A stretch of 64,000 nucleotides of DNA from Paraburkholderia sp. ZP32-5 (GCF_021390495.1 NZ_JAJEJP010000002.1:62001-126000); one strand, 5' to 3'; numbered from the stretch's first letter, positions 8,701-15,892 are shown. The notes: generated by a model not told the origin, from the sequence alone. Numbers and translations: made by a program.

Positions 8701-11555
8701 CGACATCGCAGGATACGGTCGCGCAGGATAGCTCCTACCAGCAGACCCGTTCAGGCCTGATGACGAGCGGCCTGAGCGTGACCATCGGCAGCCAGTCGAT
8801 GTCGGACCAGCAACAGGCCAGCCAGGTGACGAACAATGGCAGCACGGTGGGCTCCGTCAATGGCAACCTGAATGTCTCCGCGGGCAACGACCTTCACGTG
8901 ACGGGCAGCGTTCTGCGCGCCGGACAGGACGTGAGTATGGCGGGCAAGACGGTCACGATTGACTCCGCTTACGACACGTCCTCGCAGGCCGGGCAGCAGG
9001 AATCGCATTCGGCGGGGTTGACGGTGGGCATCACCAATCCGGTGGTTTCCGCTGTTCAGACCGCGACGCAGGTGGCGAAGGCCGCGCAGCATGTCGATGG
9101 CGATCCTCGTTTGCTTGCGCTCGCGGGTGTGACGACCGGACTTGCGGCGAAAAATGCTTACGATGCGGTGGGCGGCGATCCCGTGAAAGCGGCGACCACC
9201 GTGGGCATCAACATCTCCGTCGGAGCGAGCAGCAGTCACAGCAGCAGCGACGCGCAGTCGAGTACGGTTGTTGGCAGTACCGTGGCGGCGGGCCATAACG
9301 TCACGATTGCAGCGGCGGGCGCGGGTGCCGACAGCAACATCGATGTGATCGGCAGCACGATTTCGGCGGGCAGTGATGCATTGCTGACGGCGCAGGGCAA
9401 CGTGAACCTTCAGGCCGCACAGAACAGCAGCGGCCAGAGCAGTAGCAGCAGTGGCGCGAGTGTTGGCGTCGGCGTATCGGTTTCGGCGGGCTCGACAAGT
9501 GGCATTTCGTTCACGGCGAGCGCATCGGGTAGTCGTGGCAATGCCGATGGCGATTCGACGACCTGGACGAATACGCATGCGGTGGCCGGTGACACGCTGA
9601 CGATCCGCTCGGGTGGTGATGCGAATCTGGTGGGTGCGGTAGCGTCGGGCAACCAGGTTGTGGCCGATGTGGGTGGCAATCTGAACATCCAGAGTCTTCA
9701 GGACACGGACAACTACCACTCGAAGGATCAGAACGCGGGCATCGGCGTCAACGTGTGTGTGCCGCCGCTATGCGCGGGTAGGTCGAGCGTGTCGGGCAGC
9801 ATCGGCCAGACGAAGATGGATAGCGACTACGCAAGCGTGACGGAGCAGTCGGGTATCCGCGCGGGCGATGGTGGTTTCCAGATCAGCGTCGACGGAAACA
9901 CGGGGCTGAAAGGCGGTGTGATTTCGAGCAGCGATGCGGCGGTTCAAGGCGGTGCGAATCGTTTGACGACCGGCACGTTGACGTATGGAGATATCGAGAA
10001 TCACGCGTCGTATGACGCGTCGCAGGTTGCGGTGAGCGGTGGGTATGCGTTCGGCGGCGGCAGTGCATCGGCGGGTGCAGGCAAGGACGGTAGCGGTCAG
10101 GGAAGCAGTATCGGTAAGGACCAGCAGGGCAAGGCGGACAACGTGAACCCGGTGCCGGGGACAGCGTTGCCGCAGAGTAGCGGTGGTTTGTCGATGGCGC
10201 CGCCGATCGTTATGGGTGCGTCGGGCGATGCTGATTCGACCACGCGCAGTGCGATCAGCGGCGGGGCCGTGACGATTACCGACGGCGCGAAACAGCAGCA
10301 ACTGACAGGGCAGACGGCGGAGGAAGCCGTCGCGAGCATCAGCCGCGATACGTCGGATACGCAGGGTTCGATTGCGCCGATTTTTGATAAGGACAAGATC
10401 GAAGCGGGCTTTGAGATTACGAGCCAGCTTATCAATCAGGTGGGCACGTTCGTGAACAACCGTGCCATGGAAGCGGACGCGGCGAAAGCGGCGGCCAATG
10501 ATCCGAACCTGACGCCGGAGCAGCGGGCGGCGGCGCAGCAGCAGGCGGATCAGTTGAATGCCGAGTGGGGGCCTGGTGGGTCGTATCGTCAGGTGCTGAC
10601 TGCGCTGACGGTTGCCGCAGGCGGCAACGTGACCGGAAGCGCCGGCCAGTTCGCGCAGAGCGCAACGGTTGCATATATCCAGCAACTCGGCGCGGCCGAA
10701 GTCAAGCAGATCGCGGACAGCGTGGACAGTGAGACGGCACGCGCGGCGCTGCATGCGATCGTCGGTTGCGCGGGGGCGGCGGCCAGCAGCCAGAGTTGCG
10801 GTGCGGGGGCCATGGGCGCGTCCGCGAGTTCGGTGATTGGTAGTCTGCTGGCTCCGACAGATGGGATGTCAGCGGAGGATCGTCAGGCACGCGAGAACCT
10901 TGTGACGAGCCTGGTTGCCGGGATCGCAACGATCTCGGGAACGAATGCGGCGACTGCGACTGGCGCTGGACAGATCGAGGGGGAGAACAATCAGGTGGCG
11001 ATGCCAAGCTCGGCGCCACCGCCGCCGTGGTTGGCAGGGTTACTCAAGCTGCCAGGGTTCAAGGGCGCAAACGCCAGTAAGGACGATAGCGTGATTGCGG
11101 ACCCGGCCACGGAGCTTGATCCGTCGATCAAGGCGGGGCCGCTCGTGACGCCGCTGCCCGGGCCAGGGTTCGTTAGCCAACTGATTACCGATGCGACGCC
11201 GGACTGGCTCCGAGATTTGGTAACCGACGCGGTTACTATGGCCGGATACACGCCGAATCAGGGCGCGGTTGGTAACATGAAGCAGTACTTCAATAGCCCC
11301 GGATTTGGCTCGGATTTGGGAGCCGCGACGCAAAAGACAAACTATCGAATTGATGGACAGAGTGTTTATAAGGTGACTTCGGTCGTTAGCGATGATATTA
11401 AAAAGGGTGATTATATCTACCTCGATGGTCAACATATGGACCATCTCGAAGTTTTTGATGGAAAAGGAAATTTTAAGGCGGTCGTGAATCTAGATGGGAC
11501 TCTCAATGACAGCAAGACAAATGCTGCTTCGGGTCGTCGGATTAATCTTAAGTGA
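2790..11555 (+). CDS. cdiA: CdiA/BcpA contact-dependent inhibition exoprotein with colicin E3-type C-terminal toxin
   Basis: Giant two-partner-secretion toxin of 2921 residues, exported by the CdiB at 17624 and delivered to neighbouring cells. Residues 10-35 form the extended signal peptide region (NKKMFRLVFSRVRG); residues 61-78 are the signal core, followed by SSAQIA. The TPS haemagglutination domain covers about 79-250 with NPSG at 186-189. Filamentous repeats fill the middle. Two non-repeat segments interrupt them: about 1130-1265, with two Cys, and about 1435-1595, conserved in many TpsA proteins. The pretoxin domain near 2600-2730 ends in a VENN variant, GENN, at 2731-2734. The tail (about 2840-2921) resembles the 16S rRNase domain of colicin E3 and Enterobacter cloacae CdiA: LDGQH then HLEVF, giving candidate catalytic D2879, H2882 and E2887, and a terminal GRRINL. 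The TTG at 2790 has an SD only one base away; the ATG at 2817 matches the signal consensus but lacks an SD, so the start is uncertain. Confidence 0.93.
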   Translation: MNKQYSLREMNKKMFRLVFSRVRGMLVAVAETAIAHVSAGQREKRSSTVLQSFTMFAMRHMAFAVLVLCGFAPVLSSAQIAPSGAHAPSVLNTANGIPQVNINKPSNAGVSLNTYSQFDVRKNGAILNNSPVITSTQLAGQINGNPNFAASDAAKIIVNQVNSNNPSLLRGYVEVAGQKAAVVIANPSGLVVDGGGFINTSRGILTTGNPLIDGSGNLTGFNVTGGLITIQGAGLNASNIDQVDLIARAVQANAAIYANTLNVVTGANHVDYASLGATAIAGSGAAPGVSIDVAQLGGMYANRITLVGTENGVGVANAGTIAAQAGDLTLTTSGQLVQSGKMSASGNVGIDAASVNNSGTVYAQQNITIGTGGALTNSGAIAAQQNTNVTAGSVASTGLLGAGVNSDDSLVGSGNLSVASGGLLSATGQNIGPGSVTFKGASLDLSNSQTWAGTGLALTATGGDLSLANANTGAGASVTASAAGTLDNSGGTLNAPQLAIEAGNLINRNGTVTQTGTGAISVAVSGTLDNTRGSLQTNSADLTLTPATILNDNGTITNSGTGALSVRTGSLSNNGGTLATNGALDVQAGSVSNRGGTLAAQSSAAFAVGSLDNDAGGQISARNVSVVDTGIFSNAGGTVQADDTLDIGAQTVANDAGSISNAGTGTTTVTASGALTNTAGGLIGGNGDVSVSGGSVDNGGGSLVAGGALTAQSAGTLNNAAGLIQSDGNASVSAQDALTNVGGQIGTNGSTATLKISGASLDNTSGRIANTGTGVTTVSAGSITNSNASGVAGAGVIGGNGDVTLAGGALSNTQGGQVVAGHDLTLDESQSVDNSGGTLSGASNLTLNGAGAAVSNVNGSIRGNGAVSLDSASLDNTSGKIGNDQGSGGSVAITTGSLANQNGAIGSDQNLTLTTNQLAGDGTIVAGLDGAVTVNGDYTNDAANQIQANRNLSFTVAGNLINQGTLGAVNALTVSAANVDNRAGADLNSSSTTINAANAISNEGRIEGDTVATNSATLTNTATIIGNTVTLNGSQSIVNTGAAAIIAAASEANLYSPGDISNTAGANIFSLGDVNLAADGTRDTNGLLANRSNSVTNDQSAIQAQGNLEIATQTLTNSRPAPTVQTVTTDVDTLHQTKRDKYVACATGNSDKGYCTQAMWDNGYSAPIDATYLVSQIVSQTSGPNATDKVLVVNVNGTQQTIWYNTLTTNGDGSVTVNYWDDYNPNVNYLPSTEYATRSDGHNGYQRVEIARDTTTTTQQDQIAGSQAQQGQLLAGGNMTLANVGTLNNLSSAIAAGGAIQIGSAAQTGTLDAAGSGSYGGTRVNNVGQTLYQYQREDIVSTYAWNENITQDVGQVVEPSVVLAPVAIGGTGGTIIANKAVVISGADINNTNVAAANSATGATGGTLGANQALSGQKANAPLTVADSSGSLHITLPTSGLYSLHAAPSASYLVETDPRFTSYTKFISSDYMLGALGLNPQSVQKRLGDGLYEQQLVQNQITQITGRIYLQGYSSNLDEYTALMTAGVNVAQQFGLEVGVALTAAQMDALTSDIVWLVNQTVTLPDGTTQSVLVPQVYLAQTHANDLQPGGALIAADDVELHATGSVNNSGTLKGGTQMVVTGTNIVNRAGTIASSDTDGTTVVSATNDVVNASGLIAGNRVAVLAGNNISNTTLVDANGVGSSAAGSKANTTLLGAQGTIASTGDMVIAAGNDLTVHGANISAGGGAQITAGHDITVDAVQSATSQSLAQNDQHHWEESSVTNQGSAISAGGDLGIQSGNDMTFAGAKVTAGGDLAAVAGGNLAAATVTNTSKYDNVATDSKTRQEVDHTYDEQAIGTSFTAGGNATLGAVGSDTTKGNVTLTGSSLTAGMTNGVDNGSGTATIAATGNVTLNEAREEHDNYQAVESKRGSFVSGTTTDTMQNTRANVGVGSLVSGDAVNVQAGRDLTVKGSTVVGTNDVSLAAKGNVDITTSQDTVAQDSSYQQTRSGLMTSGLSVTIGSQSMSDQQQASQVTNNGSTVGSVNGNLNVSAGNDLHVTGSVLRAGQDVSMAGKTVTIDSAYDTSSQAGQQESHSAGLTVGITNPVVSAVQTATQVAKAAQHVDGDPRLLALAGVTTGLAAKNAYDAVGGDPVKAATTVGINISVGASSSHSSSDAQSSTVVGSTVAAGHNVTIAAAGAGADSNIDVIGSTISAGSDALLTAQGNVNLQAAQNSSGQSSSSSGASVGVGVSVSAGSTSGISFTASASGSRGNADGDSTTWTNTHAVAGDTLTIRSGGDANLVGAVASGNQVVADVGGNLNIQSLQDTDNYHSKDQNAGIGVNVCVPPLCAGRSSVSGSIGQTKMDSDYASVTEQSGIRAGDGGFQISVDGNTGLKGGVISSSDAAVQGGANRLTTGTLTYGDIENHASYDASQVAVSGGYAFGGGSASAGAGKDGSGQGSSIGKDQQGKADNVNPVPGTALPQSSGGLSMAPPIVMGASGDADSTTRSAISGGAVTITDGAKQQQLTGQTAEEAVASISRDTSDTQGSIAPIFDKDKIEAGFEITSQLINQVGTFVNNRAMEADAAKAAANDPNLTPEQRAAAQQQADQLNAEWGPGGSYRQVLTALTVAAGGNVTGSAGQFAQSATVAYIQQLGAAEVKQIADSVDSETARAALHAIVGCAGAAASSQSCGAGAMGASASSVIGSLLAPTDGMSAEDRQARENLVTSLVAGIATISGTNAATATGAGQIEGENNQVAMPSSAPPPPWLAGLLKLPGFKGANASKDDSVIADPATELDPSIKAGPLVTPLPGPGFVSQLITDATPDWLRDLVTDAVTMAGYTPNQGAVGNMKQYFNSPGFGSDLGAATQKTNYRIDGQSVYKVTSVVSDDIKKGDYIYLDGQHMDHLEVFDGKGNFKAVVNLDGTLNDSKTNAASGRRINLK

Positions 11556-11950
11556 GAATCATGGAACTAGATCGAATCAAACTATTGTTGTGTGAATTGG
11601 CTCTGTCGCATGGACTAACAGATGCCGACCTGCGCAAGTACAACCAGGTGGATGACGACTTTGAGTGGCATATTGATTGGAGCCGCAATTTAACCGAAGA
11701 GTTCAGGCGAAGTATGCAGCTCCTTGAAGCAGCGCTCGATCTTTATGACTCAGCAATGTCACGTGGAGACAAACTCACTGCGAAAGCTGGATTAATTCGT
11801 GCAGGAATTCGTCTTCAGACTCTAGAGAATTTTTTTGCCAGTCTGACGCATGATGTCAAGAAAGCCTATAGTGAAACGAACTTCAATTGGCCCGATTTTC
11901 CCAGCGACTCATGGAAAATACCTGGCGAATACAATTTCAAAGACAGTTGA
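11552..11950 (+). CDS. cdiI: Putative immunity protein for the main CdiA toxin
   Basis: A small acidic cytoplasmic protein of 132 residues whose GTG start overlaps the cdiA stop codon (GTGA). A second possible start is the ATG at 11561. The tight overlap directly after a toxin tip is the standard place for a cognate immunity gene, so I infer that it binds and blocks the C-terminal nuclease. It has no signal peptide or membrane segment and looks largely helical, with many Leu, Glu and aromatic residues. I do not see resemblance to the short beta-rich immunity protein of colicin E3, so the fold may be unrelated. Its base composition is much more AT-rich than the cdiA body, as is typical of horizontally exchanged CT/immunity pairs. 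Confidence 0.75.
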   Translation: MRIMELDRIKLLLCELALSHGLTDADLRKYNQVDDDFEWHIDWSRNLTEEFRRSMQLLEAALDLYDSAMSRGDKLTAKAGLIRAGIRLQTLENFFASLTHDVKKAYSETNFNWPDFPSDSWKIPGEYNFKDS

Positions 11951-12050
11951 TTCAATTGTGGATCCCTGATCTAGTTTAATTAGTCGTTGAGGATATTGGA
12001 TCTGCGATAGATCATCGATAAGAATTACATCGTCGGTAGAGTGCGACTAG

Positions 12051-13223
12051 GACGAGATTGAGGCGGGTTTTGATATCACTAGCCAGCCCATCAATCAGAT
12101 GGGTACGGTCGTGAACAACCGTGCCATAGAAGCGGGCGGCAGCGCGGGAGCAGGCGCCAACGTGACCGGAAGCGCCGGCCAGTTCGCGCAGAGCGCAACG
12201 GTTGCATATATCCAGCAACTCGGCGCGGCCGAAGTCAAGCAGATCGCGGACGGCCTGGGCAGTGAGACGGCACGCGCGGCGCTGCATGCGATCGTCGGTT
12301 GCGCTGGGGCGGCGGCTAGCAGCCAGAGCTGCGGTGCGGGGGCCATGGGCGCGTCCGCGAGCTCGGTGATTGGTAGTCTGCTGGCTCCGACAGATGGGAT
12401 GTCGGCGGAGGATCGTCAGGCACGCGAGAACCTTGTGACGAGCCTGGTTGCCGGGATCGCAACGATCTCGGAAACGAATGCGGCGACTGCAGCCAGTGCT
12501 GGACAGATCGAGGGGGAGAATAATCAGCTCGGCATCCTTGCGCCGAAGAAAAATCCGCTGACGACTGATCTGGTGAAGACGTTCTGCGCGACAGGGACGT
12601 GTACGGATGAGCAGGTGAAGCAACTGGTTCAGGCGCAGAACCAGATCAATGAGGCAGGCGGGAAGAATGCGGAGCTTGTGGCCGGAGCGGCAGCGGTCAT
12701 AGTGGCGGTGCCTGCGCTTGCAATGCTTGGGCCCGAGGCGTTGGCTCTGGCGTTGTCGAATCCTGCTGCAGCAGTGAACGCAGGCATCATCACGTTGGAA
12801 ACTGCAGCAGCGATTGCGACGAATTCGATCACGCCGGGGTTGGCTATTGAAGGCGCAGGAGCAAAGGCAGGTACGGTGTGGGACTCTATTGTTGCGACTC
12901 AGCCCGCTTACCCAGGCTCGGTTCTTCCAAAATCGTTTGAGCTGACATTGGAGGGCGGTCAAAGTGTGTGGGTACATGGGAATGCGACTGAACATATTGC
13001 GGAATACGCCCAGATGATTGCCAAGAACAATCCACCGGAAGTTGTGCGACTCGCGACACAACAACAACTTGCGAGCTTGGAAGGTGCCGTGAACGCCGTT
13101 ACCAAAGATGGTGTGCCTTACAATCAGCTAATCAATTCGAATGGTTGGGAGTTAAAGTTTGCTCCTCCACGGCAACCAGGGCAGCTTCCAGTGCTCATTC
13201 ACGCGTTGCCTACAGGTAAGTGA
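12051..13223 (+). CDS. Displaced CdiA C-terminal (orphan) toxin module 1
   Basis: Promoterless-looking fragment of a CdiA end. A first ATG at 12099 gives 374 residues, but homology to the main gene begins at 12051, just after an in-frame TAG, with no Shine-Dalgarno site. Bases 12051-12136 copy cdiA 10392-10477 and 12158-12527 copy 10625-10994 nearly base for base; a 126-base (42-codon) in-frame segment of the parent is missing between them. After the GENN motif the sequence diverges into a new tip. A hydrophobic segment of about 100 residues (likely cytoplasm-entry or membrane-translocating) is followed by a C-terminal domain of about 100 residues starting near LPKSFELTL and ending WELKFAPPRQPGQLPVLIHAL. 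I have seen similar tips in other filamentous haemagglutinins but cannot name the activity. It is followed by its own immunity candidate. Confidence 0.8.
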   Translation, partial: DEIEAGFDITSQPINQMGTVVNNRAIEAGGSAGAGANVTGSAGQFAQSATVAYIQQLGAAEVKQIADGLGSETARAALHAIVGCAGAAASSQSCGAGAMGASASSVIGSLLAPTDGMSAEDRQARENLVTSLVAGIATISETNAATAASAGQIEGENNQLGILAPKKNPLTTDLVKTFCATGTCTDEQVKQLVQAQNQINEAGGKNAELVAGAAAVIVAVPALAMLGPEALALALSNPAAAVNAGIITLETAAAIATNSITPGLAIEGAGAKAGTVWDSIVATQPAYPGSVLPKSFELTLEGGQSVWVHGNATEHIAEYAQMIAKNNPPEVVRLATQQQLASLEGAVNAVTKDGVPYNQLINSNGWELKFAPPRQPGQLPVLIHALPTGK

Positions 13224-13232
13224 GATTCGCAT

Positions 13233-13628
13233 ATGGAAATCAGAATTGAGAAGCCGTTTCAGTTGAGTCTCGATATGATCGAGACAGATGAGTATGTCCC
13301 GTCTATGCGAATGCAAGCATCCGCTGAGATGCAGCAGTTTGGGCAAGAAGTTAGCTACCACGGAAGTCTATGGTTTGCATGCTCGAGTTGGGATGATTTT
13401 ATTTCGAGACTGAATGATCTCGATGCTGGAGAGGCAAATCTTGCCGACATGAATAACTGTTTCGTTTTGCGATTTCGCAAATCGGCTGAGACGCTGGAAA
13501 TGTCTTGGGAAATCAAACGAAGGGCCTTGGATGGAGCGATCATGGCGTTGGCCTTTAGCTCACGAATCGATGAAGACACGATGGCGCATATAAAGAGTCA
13601 ATTCACACAATTTCCGATGTGGTGGTAG
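13233..13628 (+). CDS. Putative immunity protein for orphan toxin 1
   Basis: Small cytoplasmic protein of 131 residues starting nine bases after the orphan toxin 1 stop codon. No signal peptide or membrane helices are visible. The pattern (alternating beta-like N-terminal half with WFACSSWDDFISRLNDL, then a helical C-terminal half) is like many polymorphic-toxin immunity proteins, but I do not recognise a named family. Its AT-rich composition differs from the flanking pretoxin copies. Position directly behind a toxin tip is the main evidence for its function; it would protect against kin carrying that tip as their active CdiA-CT. Confidence 0.65.
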   Translation: MEIRIEKPFQLSLDMIETDEYVPSMRMQASAEMQQFGQEVSYHGSLWFACSSWDDFISRLNDLDAGEANLADMNNCFVLRFRKSAETLEMSWEIKRRALDGAIMALAFSSRIDEDTMAHIKSQFTQFPMWW

Positions 13629-13718
13629 GTGTTATATGTGGAAATAAAGCTGTCAAGATGGGTTTGGTTTACGCAACTAATGTGGCCGCAATAGAAATTT
13701 CCGCTGAAACAAAATTCT

Positions 13719-14723
13719 ATGAGGGTGCTGTGCGCTGCCAAGGAGGACTTGTTGGTGGCGGCGGAGGGCGAAACGGCGCGAGCCGCGTTGCAGGCGATAG
13801 TAGGCTGCGCGGGAGCGGTGGCAAGCAATCAGGCGTGCGGTGCGGGAGCGATGGGGGCGGCGTCGAGCGCGGTGATTGGTTCGCTGCTGGATTCGGCTGA
13901 GGGGCTGTCCGCGGAAGAGCGGCAGGCGCGTGAAAATCTGTTTAGCAGTCTGGTCGGAGCGATTGCGACGGCGACCAGTGGCGGATCGGGTGCGGCGACT
14001 GCAGCCGGTGCTGGACAGATCGAGGTTGAGAACAACCAGGTGGCGATGCCAAGCTCGGCGCCACCGCCGTCGTGGTTGGCAGGGTTACTCAAGCTGCCAG
14101 GGTTCAAGGGCGCAAACGCCAGCAAGGACGATAGCGTAATTGTTGATCCTTCTACAGAACTTGATTCGACGATCAAGGCGGGTACGCCGATGGCGACGCC
14201 ATCGGGATCGGACGTGATCGACGGCATCTTTAAAACGCCACCGGTTGTGGATGTGGCCAAGGGGTTGATTGACTATGTGATAACGTCGATGGGCGGGTCG
14301 GACTCGGGGTATGAGGCGGGTAATACGACACTCAATAGTGGGAACGAGGACGAAACCGTAGATAGCCCTATCTATAATCAGAAAGGTGCGGATCGGGCTA
14401 CTGCAGATAGCTCGAACTGGTCAGATGCTTCGTTGGATCAAGCGGTTAACGAAATTGCAGGGCCGAATCCTCAGGTTAAATACACGCAATCCGGAAAGAC
14501 TGTGTACACGAATCCGGTGATCGGCGAATCAGTGATCTATGATAACGCTGGGAATTACTTCAGAGTTGAGGGCGCGAATGGTCAGTATCTTGACAAGAGT
14601 GGCAATCAGATTCCGAACAACGTTCCGTTGATAAAGCCAAATAAGACGACTCAGACGGGTATGTCATCTGATATAAGAAATAGCTTGACCCATTTAAATA
14701 ACGTCGATCCGGTGAAAAAGTGA
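13719..14723 (+). CDS. Displaced CdiA C-terminal (orphan) toxin module 2, with canonical VENN
   Basis: Second displaced CdiA end, 334 residues. The pretoxin segment (ETARAALQAIVGCAGAVASN onward) is a diverged copy of the cdiA pretoxin domain and carries the canonical VENN motif (EVENNQV). Immediately after VENN, bases 14037-14137 match cdiA 10992-11092 with only two differences, so the copy is a mosaic of diverged and nearly identical stretches. The tip (about the last 95 residues) contains YTNPVIGESVIYDNAGNYFRV, GQYLD and an end region TQTGMSSDIRNSLTHLNN. This tip type recurs in contact-dependent toxins in my memory, but I do not assign an activity. No ribosome-binding site precedes the start, so it is probably a silent cassette. 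Its immunity candidate overlaps the stop codon. Confidence 0.78.
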   Translation: MRVLCAAKEDLLVAAEGETARAALQAIVGCAGAVASNQACGAGAMGAASSAVIGSLLDSAEGLSAEERQARENLFSSLVGAIATATSGGSGAATAAGAGQIEVENNQVAMPSSAPPPSWLAGLLKLPGFKGANASKDDSVIVDPSTELDSTIKAGTPMATPSGSDVIDGIFKTPPVVDVAKGLIDYVITSMGGSDSGYEAGNTTLNSGNEDETVDSPIYNQKGADRATADSSNWSDASLDQAVNEIAGPNPQVKYTQSGKTVYTNPVIGESVIYDNAGNYFRVEGANGQYLDKSGNQIPNNVPLIKPNKTTQTGMSSDIRNSLTHLNNVDPVKK

Positions 14724-15121
14724 GGATAATCGTGAAGCTGAAGGAATCGTCTGTGTCTATCGCCGGTGACGAGGATAATTCAAAAACGCTTCGATTATCG
14801 GGCGCGTTGTCTGAATGGTTATTTGCGACTGGCTTCTGGTCTGAGGTGAATGCAGTTTGCGGAACAATGTTCGATCAATATGAGGAGGACATGGCGGACT
14901 CTGGCGTTCTGAATGTTATTCAGCAAAAAATAGACCAAAGGGTGAGTGAACTCCGAAGCGCTGCTACATCGACAGTCGAGTTCGTGCACGGTTGGTCTGC
15001 TGATCGGACACCGCTAACTGCTACCGCCAAGACGCAAGATTTTGCGGATGAATTGATCAAACTTCAGCACTTTCTGCGGGAGGCTGTCTCGGAGGATTCG
15101 AGTGCTTACTTCTCTCTTTGA
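14720..15121 (+). CDS. Putative immunity protein for orphan toxin 2
   Basis: Cytoplasmic protein of 133 residues whose GTG start overlaps the orphan toxin 2 stop (GTGA); a second GTG in frame is at 14732. No signal peptide, membrane segment or familiar motif is seen. The sequence is acidic and mostly helical in appearance. As with the other pairs, the evidence for immunity is the overlap with a toxin tip and the locally AT-rich composition. The next displaced fragment starts within ten bases of its stop codon. Confidence 0.65.
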   Translation: MRIIVKLKESSVSIAGDEDNSKTLRLSGALSEWLFATGFWSEVNAVCGTMFDQYEEDMADSGVLNVIQQKIDQRVSELRSAATSTVEFVHGWSADRTPLTATAKTQDFADELIKLQHFLREAVSEDSSAYFSL

Positions 15122-15130
15122 CTCGATTCA

Positions 15131-15532
15131 TTGGGGCATGGGGCGGGTAATACAACGCTGAACGGCGGTGACAATCAACAGTCGAGTGGTGGTTCTGATT
15201 CCACTCCTGGGCGCGTTCAGTCGCGTATTAACGTTACTAACGACGACATGGATCACATTGGCGACCGTCACCTCGATCCAACAGTGAACGCAAGCCAATT
15301 TACAATCAGTGAAAGTGATCTGCGAAATTTACTGCAAGATCCGAATACTGTCTCAACGCCGATTAGCAAGACTGTTCAAAGTGGTACTGATGTGAGCTAT
15401 GTTCGCGAAGTGAATACGGGGCAAGTGATCGGAACAGGTAAGTTCAACAACAATCAACCGACTACCGTAATGACGGTACTGACTGACCGATACGGGAATC
15501 TTGTGAGAGCCTTTCCTGGGAAATTGAAATGA
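15131..15532 (+). CDS. Displaced CdiA C-terminal (orphan) toxin tip 3, truncated
   Basis: A tip-only remnant of 133 residues with no proper start: the first possible codon is a TTG without a Shine-Dalgarno site. Its first residues (GAGNTTLNGGD) match the linker AGNTTLNSGN of orphan module 2 (near 14311), marking the recombination joint. The remaining 100 residues are the toxin domain, with DHIGDRHLD, ASQFTISESDLRNLL, YVREVNTGQVIGTGKF and a final GNLVRAFPG. The paired histidines near the start and the beta-strand-rich C-terminal half are reminiscent of EndoU/BECR-type RNase toxins, but this is a low-confidence reading. It overlaps its immunity candidate by four bases. Confidence 0.72.
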   Translation: MGHGAGNTTLNGGDNQQSSGGSDSTPGRVQSRINVTNDDMDHIGDRHLDPTVNASQFTISESDLRNLLQDPNTVSTPISKTVQSGTDVSYVREVNTGQVIGTGKFNNNQPTTVMTVLTDRYGNLVRAFPGKLK

Positions 15533-15885
15533 GTACAGGTAAAAAGGGGACATTGGAAGCTATTCGACACGACTTGCTTCAAAGCTCCGCCAGCTTGCTT
15601 GCCGGTAATGAAACAGATGCTCTAGGGATCGCTCTGCGCCACTTATTTCCAGGAATAGCATATGCGTTCGTGTTGCATTGGATACCGGAGCAAGCGGAGG
15701 ATATTTACTGGGTACTTGTGAGCCCGACAGAGGTTGCGGAAATTGAAGTGCCACGAGATGGATACGTGGAAGGTAATACTCCGTTGCTAAAGGTACTAGA
15801 CGCTGCCGCCTATCAGAAGCAGCGACATTCGCGCGATGTTCGACAAAGATTGGAGATTGGACTCGAACTGATTAAGAGCCGTTAA
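15529..15885 (+). CDS. Putative immunity protein for orphan toxin 3
   Basis: Cytoplasmic protein of 118 residues whose ATG overlaps the preceding toxin stop (ATGA). It has an aromatic-rich middle (AYAFVLHWIPEQAEDIYWVLV) and charged termini; there is no signal peptide or predicted membrane span. No family was recognised. Function is inferred only from its coupling to a toxin tip. A perfect 38-base palindrome follows eight bases after the stop codon and probably ends this cassette's transcript. Confidence 0.65.
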   Translation: MSTGKKGTLEAIRHDLLQSSASLLAGNETDALGIALRHLFPGIAYAFVLHWIPEQAEDIYWVLVSPTEVAEIEVPRDGYVEGNTPLLKVLDAAAYQKQRHSRDVRQRLEIGLELIKSR

Positions 15886-15892
15886 AGCTTCG

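Noticed and set aside
4200..10000. Recurring short motifs in cdiA as a CRISPR or tandem-repeat array
   Set aside because: They are degenerate protein-level filamentous haemagglutinin repeats, not spaced identical DNA repeats.
11951..12050. A bcpO-like lipoprotein gene between immunity and cdiB genes
   Set aside because: No signal peptide with lipobox is found anywhere between 11950 and 17623.
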